This document shows, one piece after another, positions 27,097 to 35,456 of a stretch of 64,000 bases of DNA (position 1 is its first letter; each line of letters starts with the position of its first letter). The notes under the pieces were generated by a model, which made no database searches, was not told where the DNA came from, and saw only the letters and a program-made list of their open reading frames with translations. The DNA is from Photobacterium alginatilyticum (GTDB lineage Bacteria > Pseudomonadota > Gammaproteobacteria > Enterobacterales > Vibrionaceae). The position numbers were made by a program, and so were the translations under genes. Where the stretch lies: contig NZ_RSEJ01000002.1 in assembly GCF_009910675.1 (NCBI RefSeq), forward strand, positions 87,923 to 151,922, written 5' to 3'.

Positions 27097-28446
27097 ATGT
27101 CGAACCTAGCAATGTTTTGTCACCAGTGCTCAATGGCCCAAAGCGGCGGCTGTGGCAGCACAGGTAAAACTCAGGGTACATGCGGCAAGGATGAAACCCT
27201 GTCTCGCCTTCAGGATATTATGATTTTCGGCCTAAAAGGCCTGTCAGCATACCGTACCCATGCCGACGATCTTGGCGCGGATACCAAATCGGTTGACGAT
27301 GTTATCGCCGAAACACTGTACTTCACACTAACAAACGTTAACTTCAGCTTTGACCAGCATATTGCCCAGCTAATGAAAATCGGCGGTGCCGGTAGCGAAA
27401 TGATGTCTCGCCTCGGTGAAGCTCACCATGGTCGCCTTGGGATCCCTACTCCTGTATGCGTACCGCAGAACAAAGCCGAAGGTAAAGGTATTCTTGTTAC
27501 CGGTCACGATCTTGAGCTGCTAGAGCGCCTGCTGATTGCCACTGAAGGCAAAGGCATCAACATCTACACCCACTCGGAAATGCTGCCAGCCCACGGCTAC
27601 CCTGAGCTACGTAAGTACAGCCACCTTAAAGGCAACATCGGTAAAGCTTGGTTTGACCAGAAACAACTGTTCCAGAAGTGGAACGGTACCATTATTGTAA
27701 CGACTAACTGTATCGTTCCTCCTACAGGCCGTGCCGATTACGCCGACCGTCTGTACAGCTACGGTATTGTAGGTATCGACAACTGCCGCCAGTTGGAAGA
27801 TGACTTTGCACCGCTGATCGAGCAAACACTAAGCCTGCCGGATATCGAAGGCTTCGACAGCGACGACACGCTAATGACAGGTCATAACTACAAGACAATT
27901 CTTGGCCTTGCTCCGCAAATTCTTGAAGCCGTTAACGCTGGCAAGATCAAGCAGTTCTTCGTCGTTGCCGGTTGTGACAAACCAGGTAAGCCGAACGATT
28001 ACTTCCGTGATCTGGCACTGTCTATCCCGGACGACTGCATTATCCTGACCTCGTCTTGTGGCAAGTTCCGCTTCAATGACCACGACTTTGGTACCGTACC
28101 GGGCACAGAGATCCCTCGCTACCTTGACCTTGGCCAGTGTAACGACAGCTATGGTGCAGTCATGATTGCACTTGCACTGAGCGATGCGATGGGTGTACCG
28201 GTTAACGAGCTGCCTGTGAACATCGTTCTATCCTGGATGGAACAGAAAGCCGTTCTGATCCTGCTGGCCCTGTTCAACCTGGGTATCCAGAACATCTACC
28301 TGGGCCCCAACCCACCAGAATTTGTCAACGAGGCAATCTTCGAGTTCCTGCAGCAGCAATTCAACCTGCAGCTAACTGGCAATGTTGAAGATGACCTTGC
28401 CAAAATGCTGAACCCTCAGCCAGAGATTGAGGTAGTCGAAGCCTAA
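27097..28446 (+). CDS. hcp: Hybrid cluster protein (hydroxylamine/NO reductase), short class III-like form
   Basis: A 449-residue Fe-S protein, about 100 residues shorter than E. coli Hcp. Hcp reduces nitric oxide or hydroxylamine and drives S-nitrosylation in anaerobic cells. The N-terminal cubane Cys are C8, C11, C19 and C28, with spacing 2-7-8. The hybrid-cluster ligands are all present: C205 (TTNCIVPP), C293 (VAGCDKPG, the persulfide position), C321 (TSSCGKF), C348 (GQCNDSY), E382 and K384 (WMEQKAV), plus His and Glu in TGHDLELLE and THSEMLP. The missing part is the second helical-bundle segment. No hcr reductase follows; nifJ and flavodoxin do. An FNR promoter precedes it. Confidence 0.92.
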   Translation: MSNLAMFCHQCSMAQSGGCGSTGKTQGTCGKDETLSRLQDIMIFGLKGLSAYRTHADDLGADTKSVDDVIAETLYFTLTNVNFSFDQHIAQLMKIGGAGSEMMSRLGEAHHGRLGIPTPVCVPQNKAEGKGILVTGHDLELLERLLIATEGKGINIYTHSEMLPAHGYPELRKYSHLKGNIGKAWFDQKQLFQKWNGTIIVTTNCIVPPTGRADYADRLYSYGIVGIDNCRQLEDDFAPLIEQTLSLPDIEGFDSDDTLMTGHNYKTILGLAPQILEAVNAGKIKQFFVVAGCDKPGKPNDYFRDLALSIPDDCIILTSSCGKFRFNDHDFGTVPGTEIPRYLDLGQCNDSYGAVMIALALSDAMGVPVNELPVNIVLSWMEQKAVLILLALFNLGIQNIYLGPNPPEFVNEAIFEFLQQQFNLQLTGNVEDDLAKMLNPQPEIEVVEA

Positions 28447-28539
28447 GTCGCTTCGCTCCCTTCGCTCAACCGGGCCGGCCTCACCCTACCCACACAGAGG
28501 TCGGTCCGATTCAAAATAATAAGACAGCCAAGCTTAATC

Positions 28540-28571
28540 ACTGACGGTACCCCATTTCAGACGCCATCAGT
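28540..28571 (+). promoter_or_regulatory. Inverted repeat between hcp and nifJ
   Basis: ACTGACGG at 28540-28547 faces CCATCAGT at 28564-28571 with one mismatch that would be a G-U pair in RNA. There is no T-run, so it is more likely a processing hairpin or an operator than a terminator. The role is unknown. Confidence 0.35.
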
Positions 28572-28611
28572 ATTCGCTTGAACAGACAGTGCTTGTTCGC
28601 TGGAGTAAGTT

Positions 28612-31600
28612 ATGCCTAAAAATCCACGGATTGATAACCAAAACATCACCTATGCTACGATGGACGGCAACGAAGCCGCTGCTTCCGTCGCCTATCGCTG
28701 CAATGAAGTCATCGGTATTTATCCCATCACACCTTCTTCCCCGATGTCGGAAGCATGCGAGATCTGGGAAAGCCAGGGACAAAAAAACCTGTGGGGACAA
28801 ATACCGCGGGTCATTGAAATGCAATCTGAAGGTGGTGCAGCCGGTGCGGTTCACGGTGCATTGATGGCCGGTTCGATGGCCACCACCTTTACCTCGTCTC
28901 AGGGCTTGCTGCTTAAAATCCCGAACATGTACAAAATTGCCGGTGAACTGACACCGTTTGTTATGCATGTCGCTGCGAGAACACTTGCCACCCATGCTCT
29001 ATCTATATTTGGCGATCACTCTGATGTGATGGCAGTACGCCAAACCGGTTTTGCCATGCTGGCGGCCAACTCTGTCCAGCAGGCCCACGATTTTGCCCTG
29101 ATCAGCCAGGCGGCAACACTGGAAAGCCGGATCCCATTTGTCCACTTCTTCGATGGCTTCCGCACCTCGCATGAGATCAACAAGATTGCCAAGATCGACG
29201 ATGACACCATTCGCCAGATGATCTCCGAAGATCATGTTGATAGCTTCCACCAGCGCGGGCTGACACCCGATGCGCCAAGCATTCGCGGTACAGCGCAAAA
29301 TCCGGACACTTTCTTCCAGGCACGTGAAGCCGCCAATGGTTTCTATCAGGCCTGCCCGGATATCGTGGCCGATAAAATGGCCCAGTTTGCCAGCCTGACT
29401 GGAAGAGAATACAAGCTATTTGATTACTACGGACACCCGGAAGCCACCGATGTCATTGTGATTATGGGCTCGGCCACCTCGGCTGTTGAGCAGGCGATTG
29501 ATCACCTGCTGACGACCGGCCGTAAAATCGGTATCGTCAGTGTTCACCTTTATCGTCCGTTCTCGCTCAAGCATTTCATGTCCGTGCTGCCTGCTAGCGT
29601 TCAGCAGATCGCCGTCATGGATCGTACCAAAGAGCCAGGATCCGTCGGTGAGCCGCTATACCTTGATGTGGTTTCGACCATCCAACAGGCACATGCAGCG
29701 AAACAATACCCGCACCTGCCAGCAATAATGGGCGGTCGCTACGGCCTGTCATCGAAAGAATTCAATCCGGGCCATGCCGTCAGCATCTTCAATGCGATGG
29801 CCGACGAGCAGCTCAGCCATAACTTCACGGTGGGGATCTGTGATGATATCACCCACCTTTCTCTGCCGCCGGTTCCTGCCATTGATGCCGAGCCAAGCAG
29901 CCGACTACGTGCCCTATTCTACGGTCTGGGTGCCGACGGTACGGTCAGTGCCAATAAAAACACTATCAAGATCATTGGTGAAAACACCGACCTGCATACG
30001 CAGGGGTATTTCGTCTATGACTCCAAGAAATCAGGCGGTACGACTGTTTCGCACCTGCGTTTTGACACCATGCCTGTCGAAGCGCCGTACCTGATTGAAC
30101 AGGCTGAGTTTATTGCCTGCCACCAGTTCCAGTTTGTCAACAAACTGGAGATGTTCGAGCACGCTGCCGAGCAGGGTATCCTGTTGCTCAACAGCCCGCA
30201 TAGCGCCGATGATGTCTGGGAGCACCTGCCGCAGGAAGTCCAGAAAGTTATCATCGACAAGCAGCTCAACCTGTATGTTATCAATGCCGTAGAGCTGGCC
30301 CGTGAGCTCGGGCTGAAAAACCGCCTGAACACCATCATGCAGACGGCTTTCTTTGCCCTCAGCGAGCTGATGCCACTCGAGCAGGCTATTGCCCAGCTCA
30401 AAGAGGCGATTGAGAAAAGCTACGGCAAACGTGGACCGGCCATTGTTGAGGCCAACCACAAGGCCGTCGATGCAACGGTTGCCCGTCTGCAACAGGTGGC
30501 AATTCCGCAGCAGGCCACCAGCCTGTTCCGCCGTCCGCCTGTCGTTAATGAAAAGGCCCCTGAACTGGTCAAGCGTGTCAGTGCCATGATGATGGCCGAT
30601 AAAGGTGACCTGCTGCCAGTGAGTGCCTTCCCTGTTGATGGCTGCTGGCCAACGGCGACCAGTCAATGGGAAAAACGCAACATTGCCCAGGAAGTACCGG
30701 TCTGGGAAGAAGACCTGTGTACCCAGTGTAATATTTGTACCCTTGTCTGCCCGCACGCAGCAATCCGTGCCAAGACTGTCAGTGCCGATGCTCTGGAACT
30801 TGCGCCAGTTGATTTCAAGAGCGCCGAGTACAAACAGCGAGACTTTAAAGGCCAACAATACACATTGCAGGTTTCACCGCAGGATTGTACCGGGTGTAAC
30901 CTCTGTACCACGGCTTGCCCGGCCAGTGACAAGGCCGATCCATCACGCAAGGCCATTAACATGGCACCGAAGCAGCCGGTACTGGAATCACAAAGCAAGA
31001 ACTACGAGTTCTTCCTTGACCTGCCAGAGCTTGAGCGTATTGATATCAAACGTATCGATGCCCGTACCAGCCAGTTACTGCAGCCATTGTTCGAGTATTC
31101 CGGAGCCTGTTCCGGTTGCGGGGAGACGTCCTATGTGAAGCTGCTAACCCAGCTGTTTGGTGATCGTCTATTGGTTGCCAATGCCACCGGCTGCTCGTCA
31201 ATCTATGGCGGTAACCTGCCGACCACACCGTATGCCGTCGACAAGCACGGACGCGGACCGGCCTGGGCGAACTCTCTGTTCGAAGATAACGCCGAATTTG
31301 GTTTAGGTATGCGCCTGGCACTCGACAGCAAACGTAACAACGCGCTAAGCCTGTTGGAGACAGCTGCTGACATCTTACCGACCGAGCTACAGGAGCAGAT
31401 CAAGCAGGATGCCTTTGACAGCAGCGAAGCCGCTGTTACTCGTCAGCGCCAGAACCTTAGCCGCATGCGAGCCGAGCTGCCTTACAGCCACCGTCAGCTC
31501 AACGAACGGGCAGACAACCTGGTTGCCAAAAGTAACTGGATTGTCGGCGGAGACGGCTGGGCCTATGACATTGGCTTCGGCGGCCTGGATCATGTCCTGG

Positions 31601-32184
31601 CTGGCAGCGATAACGTCAATGTACTGGTCATGGATACCCAAGGTTACTCCAACACTGGTGGCCAGCAGTCCAAAGCAACCCCAACCGGTGCTGTGGCCAA
31701 ATTTGCCACCCAGGGCAAAACCAGCAACGGCAAAGATCTGGCGCTAAACATGATGATGCACGGCAATGTCTATGTCGCCAAAATTGCATTGGGTGCCAAT
31801 ATGAACCAGACCATCAAGGCTCTTCAGGAAGCTGAAGCGTATCCTGGTCCGTCACTGGTTATCGCCTACTCACCATGTATTACCCATGGCTTTGACATGG
31901 CCGAGGGTGTCGAGCACCAGCAGTTACTGGTAGAAACCGGTCTGTGGCCACTGTTCCGCTTTGATCCGCGACGGACAGACAAAGGCCGGGCCGCTCTGCA
32001 AATGGACTCTAAAGCACCGAAAAAGGATGTCGAGGAGCTGATCAGCCGTGAAGCTCGCTTTACGCAGATCCTGCGCCGCAACCCTGAACAGTATCAGGCC
32101 AACCTGGAACGGTTGCGCCAGCAAGTTGCTCACAAGCACCTGTTGCTGGAGCAACTAGGCCAATGGAAGCCTGAAAAGAAATAA
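28612..32184 (+). CDS. nifJ: Pyruvate:ferredoxin/flavodoxin oxidoreductase
   Basis: A 1190-residue single-chain enzyme that oxidises pyruvate with CoA to acetyl-CoA and CO2, passing two low-potential electrons to flavodoxin or ferredoxin. The N-terminal pyruvate domain shows GIYPITPSSPMSEACE. Two ferredoxin-type [4Fe-4S] motifs are at C703-C706-C709-C713 and C759-C762-C765-C769. The proximal cluster is formed by C833, C836, C861 and C1089. The thiamine-diphosphate site is GDGWAYDIGFGGLDHVL with MDTQGYSNTGGQ. Length is standard. It lies between hcp and a flavodoxin gene, with 165- and 85-base gaps and no terminator, so one anaerobic transcript is likely. Confidence 0.97.
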   Translation: MPKNPRIDNQNITYATMDGNEAAASVAYRCNEVIGIYPITPSSPMSEACEIWESQGQKNLWGQIPRVIEMQSEGGAAGAVHGALMAGSMATTFTSSQGLLLKIPNMYKIAGELTPFVMHVAARTLATHALSIFGDHSDVMAVRQTGFAMLAANSVQQAHDFALISQAATLESRIPFVHFFDGFRTSHEINKIAKIDDDTIRQMISEDHVDSFHQRGLTPDAPSIRGTAQNPDTFFQAREAANGFYQACPDIVADKMAQFASLTGREYKLFDYYGHPEATDVIVIMGSATSAVEQAIDHLLTTGRKIGIVSVHLYRPFSLKHFMSVLPASVQQIAVMDRTKEPGSVGEPLYLDVVSTIQQAHAAKQYPHLPAIMGGRYGLSSKEFNPGHAVSIFNAMADEQLSHNFTVGICDDITHLSLPPVPAIDAEPSSRLRALFYGLGADGTVSANKNTIKIIGENTDLHTQGYFVYDSKKSGGTTVSHLRFDTMPVEAPYLIEQAEFIACHQFQFVNKLEMFEHAAEQGILLLNSPHSADDVWEHLPQEVQKVIIDKQLNLYVINAVELARELGLKNRLNTIMQTAFFALSELMPLEQAIAQLKEAIEKSYGKRGPAIVEANHKAVDATVARLQQVAIPQQATSLFRRPPVVNEKAPELVKRVSAMMMADKGDLLPVSAFPVDGCWPTATSQWEKRNIAQEVPVWEEDLCTQCNICTLVCPHAAIRAKTVSADALELAPVDFKSAEYKQRDFKGQQYTLQVSPQDCTGCNLCTTACPASDKADPSRKAINMAPKQPVLESQSKNYEFFLDLPELERIDIKRIDARTSQLLQPLFEYSGACSGCGETSYVKLLTQLFGDRLLVANATGCSSIYGGNLPTTPYAVDKHGRGPAWANSLFEDNAEFGLGMRLALDSKRNNALSLLETAADILPTELQEQIKQDAFDSSEAAVTRQRQNLSRMRAELPYSHRQLNERADNLVAKSNWIVGGDGWAYDIGFGGLDHVLAGSDNVNVLVMDTQGYSNTGGQQSKATPTGAVAKFATQGKTSNGKDLALNMMMHGNVYVAKIALGANMNQTIKALQEAEAYPGPSLVIAYSPCITHGFDMAEGVEHQQLLVETGLWPLFRFDPRRTDKGRAALQMDSKAPKKDVEELISREARFTQILRRNPEQYQANLERLRQQVAHKHLLLEQLGQWKPEKK

Positions 32185-32269
32185 ACATTTGGCGTGGCAG
32201 CTCTCTGCTACGTCTAACCGAACATAAACAGACTGAACCATCAGCAATACAAGTTAGCTGGAGATGAAC

Positions 32270-32764
32270 ATGACAAATATTGGTATTTTTTTCGCAAGTG
32301 ACACAGGCAACACCGAGAAAGTTGCTGAAAAAATCGCGACCCGACTAGAGCTGGAGACCAACGATATTGCCGGCTGCAGCAACGAGGTTTTTGATGACTA
32401 TGATTTGCTGATCCTCGGTACGCCAACTGCAAACTATGGTGAAATGCAGCCGGACTGGGACTGTTTTGTACCAGAGCTGGAAGATGCTGATCTAAGCGGA
32501 AAGAAAGTAGCACTATTTGGTCTGGGCGATCAGGTGGACTACCCGGATAGCTTCCAGGACGCCATGGGTGATCTGGCCGATCTGATTGTTGAAGCAGGCG
32601 GCGAGATCATCGGTCAGTGGCCAACGGACGGTTATGAGTTTAACGACTCGCGCGCGGTAAAGGATGACAAATTTGTCGGTCTGGCTCTTGATGAAGACCG
32701 CCAGCCTGAGCTTACCGATGACCGTATCGCAACCTGGTTAAACACGCTGGGACTTTCGGCTTAA
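32270..32764 (+). CDS. Long-chain flavodoxin, probable electron acceptor of NifJ
   Basis: A 164-residue FMN protein. The start ATG 32270 is six bases after GGAG; an ATG at 32264 abuts that site. The phosphate loop is SDTGNTEK (residues 10-17). The second FMN loop is GTPTANYGEMQ, where FldA has Trp-Tyr-Tyr; the Trp that stacks on the flavin is Ala here. The third loop, FGLGDQVDYPDSF, and the long-chain insertion are normal. NifF-type flavodoxins also lack this Trp. Its place behind nifJ suggests it carries electrons from pyruvate oxidation, possibly to Hcp. It ends at a terminator at 32806. Confidence 0.93.
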   Translation: MTNIGIFFASDTGNTEKVAEKIATRLELETNDIAGCSNEVFDDYDLLILGTPTANYGEMQPDWDCFVPELEDADLSGKKVALFGLGDQVDYPDSFQDAMGDLADLIVEAGGEIIGQWPTDGYEFNDSRAVKDDKFVGLALDEDRQPELTDDRIATWLNTLGLSA

Positions 32765-32805
32765 CGCCTTAACATGTACCAGACGTTATAATAGCGCAAA
32801 ACAAA

Positions 32806-32832
32806 CAAAGGCTGCATCATGCAGCCTTTGTC
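32806..32832. terminator. Terminator after the flavodoxin gene
   Basis: CAAAGGCTGCA at 32806-32816 and TGCAGCCTTTG at 32820-32830 form an 11-bp stem between convergent genes. The T-run is short. Confidence 0.75.
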
Positions 32833-32883
32833 GTATATAGCCAAAATGTATCGAACACTTCTGTGTGATTTATCTCGAAGCTG

Positions 32884-33243
32884 TTATCTTGTCGACATTG
32901 ACTGTGCGTCAACCGTTCCTACAGAGCGATAACTGTCGAGTTTGAACTTTAAGGCCTGCAACGGACGCCGCCAGGCGAATTTTGGCGAAGACCAACGCAG
33001 CACATGAGAGAAATGCAGTCGCTTGGCAGGGTGGTAACACTGACTCTTGCATTGCAGACAGTTAGGCTTGTCTTCTCCCAGGCGACAGCTGGCAACCCGC
33101 GTTTCGACATATTCAATAAGCCCTTCACATTCAGGACAAATGATTGCCCCACGGTGCAGCGTTTTACAATATAGGCGAATCATCGCTTTTGCTGTGTCCA
33201 GTTCACGCTGCTTACGAACTGAATGTTTCGTTTGAACTATCAT
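32884..33243 (-). CDS. ygbA: YgbA, nitrous oxide-stimulated promoter family protein
   Basis: A Cys-rich protein of about 119 residues. It matches E. coli YgbA around RELDTAKAMIRLYC, ICPECEGLIEYVETR and RLGEDKPNCLQCKSQCY. The Cys pattern (CPEC, then CxxCxxxC) suggests metal or Fe-S binding. YgbA belongs to the NsrR nitric-oxide regulon in enterics and its biochemical role is not settled. Three starts compete. TTG 33276 and ATG 33261 lie in or before the predicted -10 of the FNR promoter. ATG 33243 lies just after it and would give an almost leaderless mRNA. It converges on the hcp-nifJ-flavodoxin block. Confidence 0.8.
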   Translation of the reverse strand: MIVQTKHSVRKQRELDTAKAMIRLYCKTLHRGAIICPECEGLIEYVETRVASCRLGEDKPNCLQCKSQCYHPAKRLHFSHVLRWSSPKFAWRRPLQALKFKLDSYRSVGTVDAQSMSTR

Positions 33244-33255
33244 AGGGGCGGTATT

Positions 33256-33293
33256 ATCCATCGCAGCCAAAAACAACCTTTGATAAAGATCAA
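33256..33293 (-). promoter_or_regulatory. FNR site and class II promoter of ygbA
   Basis: TTGATAAAGATCAA at 33280-33293 is a perfect ten-of-ten FNR site. Reading the minus strand, a -10-like GATAAT follows with a centre-to-centre distance of 31 bases, as for class II activation. The GATAAT overlaps the ATG at 33261. Confidence 0.75.
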
Positions 33294-33463
33294 TTTTGCC
33301 TGTCGATTGAATTATTCCGCCAAATCAACCATACCCGCAGTATAAATATCTAGCCAAACTCAAACCAGACAGCTGTTATTCTGCAATAATTACTTTCACC
33401 TCTCAGATTTGGGTCAAAAAACACCATTTTAGCCTATCCAGATCCCAATTATCCGAACGAGAT

Positions 33464-35218
33464 TTAAGCAACCACCGCTGCTTGTTGAGTCAGGTAATGC
33501 GTAACTGCAACAACAGTATCATTCAATACTCTCTCCAGTTTCCTGTATTCAACATCGGCAACAACTTGCTGCTTTTTGAAATGCTTCTCGATGATCTCCG
33601 CCTGCCGCTTTAGAGACGCAGCACCCAAACTGCTTGCGACCCCTTTAAGAGAGTGAACCAGCCTCAGAGCAGCCTCATCGATGTCATCGGGCGCACGCTG
33701 GTAGACCATCTGCTGCAGCTTTTTGGCATCAAGTGCATGTTCCTCAATAAATATCTCAAACAACATTTTGACTGATTCTACATCGTCATCCATAGACTCC
33801 ATCACATACGCCACATTCAGCACGTCTAGCTGCTCATCCTCTCTCTTAGGTCCTGACTGCTGGGCGTCAGCCTCCAAACTCTCACTGGCCGCACTACCGC
33901 GCTCGGTAATATCAGGTATCTCAGAAGAGTTGGCCTCAAAATACTTGATCTGAGAATGATCAGTCTCAACAGGCTGGATCTCAGCATCCTGAATCACGTC
34001 AGGCGCAACAACCCTAATCTGTTCAGCATTCGCCACCTCTTCATCACATGTCATCTCTTCAACCACAACAGCACCTTGTTCGCGTTCTGCTTCCTCGGCA
34101 AGGTATGCCACGATGGCCGCCTTCAGCTCTTTAAGCGCCCCATCTAATCGCTCAATATCTTCGGCGTGAACGGCAATACCCTGTTTGCAACAATGCTCGA
34201 TATATTCAGCACGCTGGCGCAACCGGCCTGCGCCAAAACTGCTAGCGACACTTTTGAGGCTGTGTGAGATTAAACTGACCTCATCACACTGACCGCGCTC
34301 AAGACTGGCAGATAGGCGCTTGGCATCATCAATGTGCTCCTTGAGGAAAACCTCCAGCAGCATCACCACTGACTCCCTGTCACCGTCCATGCTGTCGAGC
34401 ATCTGTTCCGTATCAAGTACAGAGTCCGCAGTGCGGGCTTTTTGCTCTGGGTCCTCAGCAATCACATCCGAGCCCTTAACCTCGTCGTCCTCTCTTATAT
34501 CACGCTCCGGTACTAACAATGGAGGTGCTGCCTCCGTGATCTGCATGGCTTGCACTTTCCTGCGGCGACCGACAACACCATAGCTCACCCCACCAATACC
34601 CACGAGCGCTACCAGAACAGCCAGCAACAAGCTCAACCAGGTCAGGGTTGTCTCAGATTGGATCAAAGCAGATTGCAACTTCTGTAGGGAGGCAAGGAAA
34701 GGGTTCATGTCGACGCTTTTGATCGCCGTCAGGTCTGCGGTAACCTGACCTTTAGCAAGGAGAGTCTCCTTATCAAAAACATAATGCCGAGTCAGCCAGG
34801 CATATTCGGCCTGGTCGGCAAATTGATTACCCTGCTTAACCAACGGGGTGATCTTGGCTTGAACTGAAGCCGGGATATCGCCATATTGCCACTCGGTCAA
34901 ACGGCTACGAAACGGCGCTGTCAGTTCACTTTGTTGTTCTGAAACGGGCCGTAATGAGTCGGCAGGTACGGTAATCACTTGCCACCGCAACTGCTCAGCC
35001 TCATTTTGCAACTGCGAGGTAGAACTGATGAAACTCAGGGTCGATGCCGATAGCATAGACAGATAGGCAATAACGCCCGTTCCGACCAACAATAACAATA
35101 AACCCAACACGAGAATAATAGGTGACGAGTCTCTGCCCTGCTCTTCAGCCTGCCGACTTCGTTCTGGCATTACAGGTGCAACAGCAAACTCTGATACAGG
35201 CTTTTCTTCTATTTTCAT
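33464..35218 (-). CDS. Membrane protein with two HPt phosphotransfer domains
   Basis: A 584-residue protein starting at ATG 35218 after AGGGG. Transmembrane helices are at about 33-55 and 195-215, enclosing a periplasmic helical domain of about 140 residues. The cytoplasmic part holds two HPt domains. The first has His319 in SHSLKSVASSFGAG and the second has His522 in VHSLKGVASSLGAA. Each is preceded by the same kind of segment (SMDGDRESVVMLLEVFLKEH and SMDDDVESVKMLFEIFIEEH), so they arose by internal duplication. The linkers are very acidic. No kinase, HATPase, REC or HAMP domain is visible. It may be a membrane phosphorelay hub, perhaps for the hybrid kinase at 17342, but no partner is adjacent. 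Confidence 0.85.
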   Translation of the reverse strand: MKIEEKPVSEFAVAPVMPERSRQAEEQGRDSSPIILVLGLLLLLVGTGVIAYLSMLSASTLSFISSTSQLQNEAEQLRWQVITVPADSLRPVSEQQSELTAPFRSRLTEWQYGDIPASVQAKITPLVKQGNQFADQAEYAWLTRHYVFDKETLLAKGQVTADLTAIKSVDMNPFLASLQKLQSALIQSETTLTWLSLLLAVLVALVGIGGVSYGVVGRRRKVQAMQITEAAPPLLVPERDIREDDEVKGSDVIAEDPEQKARTADSVLDTEQMLDSMDGDRESVVMLLEVFLKEHIDDAKRLSASLERGQCDEVSLISHSLKSVASSFGAGRLRQRAEYIEHCCKQGIAVHAEDIERLDGALKELKAAIVAYLAEEAEREQGAVVVEEMTCDEEVANAEQIRVVAPDVIQDAEIQPVETDHSQIKYFEANSSEIPDITERGSAASESLEADAQQSGPKREDEQLDVLNVAYVMESMDDDVESVKMLFEIFIEEHALDAKKLQQMVYQRAPDDIDEAALRLVHSLKGVASSLGAASLKRQAEIIEKHFKKQQVVADVEYRKLERVLNDTVVAVTHYLTQQAAVVA

Positions 35219-35403
35219 ACTCACCCCTATCTACGGTATTACAAGATCTGTTGGTACACCCCTTTCCAACGCTAAGTCACTTTACACACTATATAAAAAC
35301 CAAGTCATCATAGCCTAGCAACACTAACATTAACCTTAGTCAAGATATTCACCATATTCCATTAGACCTTATGCACACAATGGCACACCCATAACTAAGT
35401 TAC

Positions 35404-35436
35404 AAAAAAACCACCTCCATCAAAGACAAAGGTGGC
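35404..35436 (-). terminator. Terminator after yejK
   Basis: On the minus strand CCACCT (35435-35430) pairs with AGGTGG (35416-35411), followed by a run of seven T just past the yejK stop. Confidence 0.8.
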
Positions 35437-35456
35437 TGTCTGCTCGTCAGCGTAAT

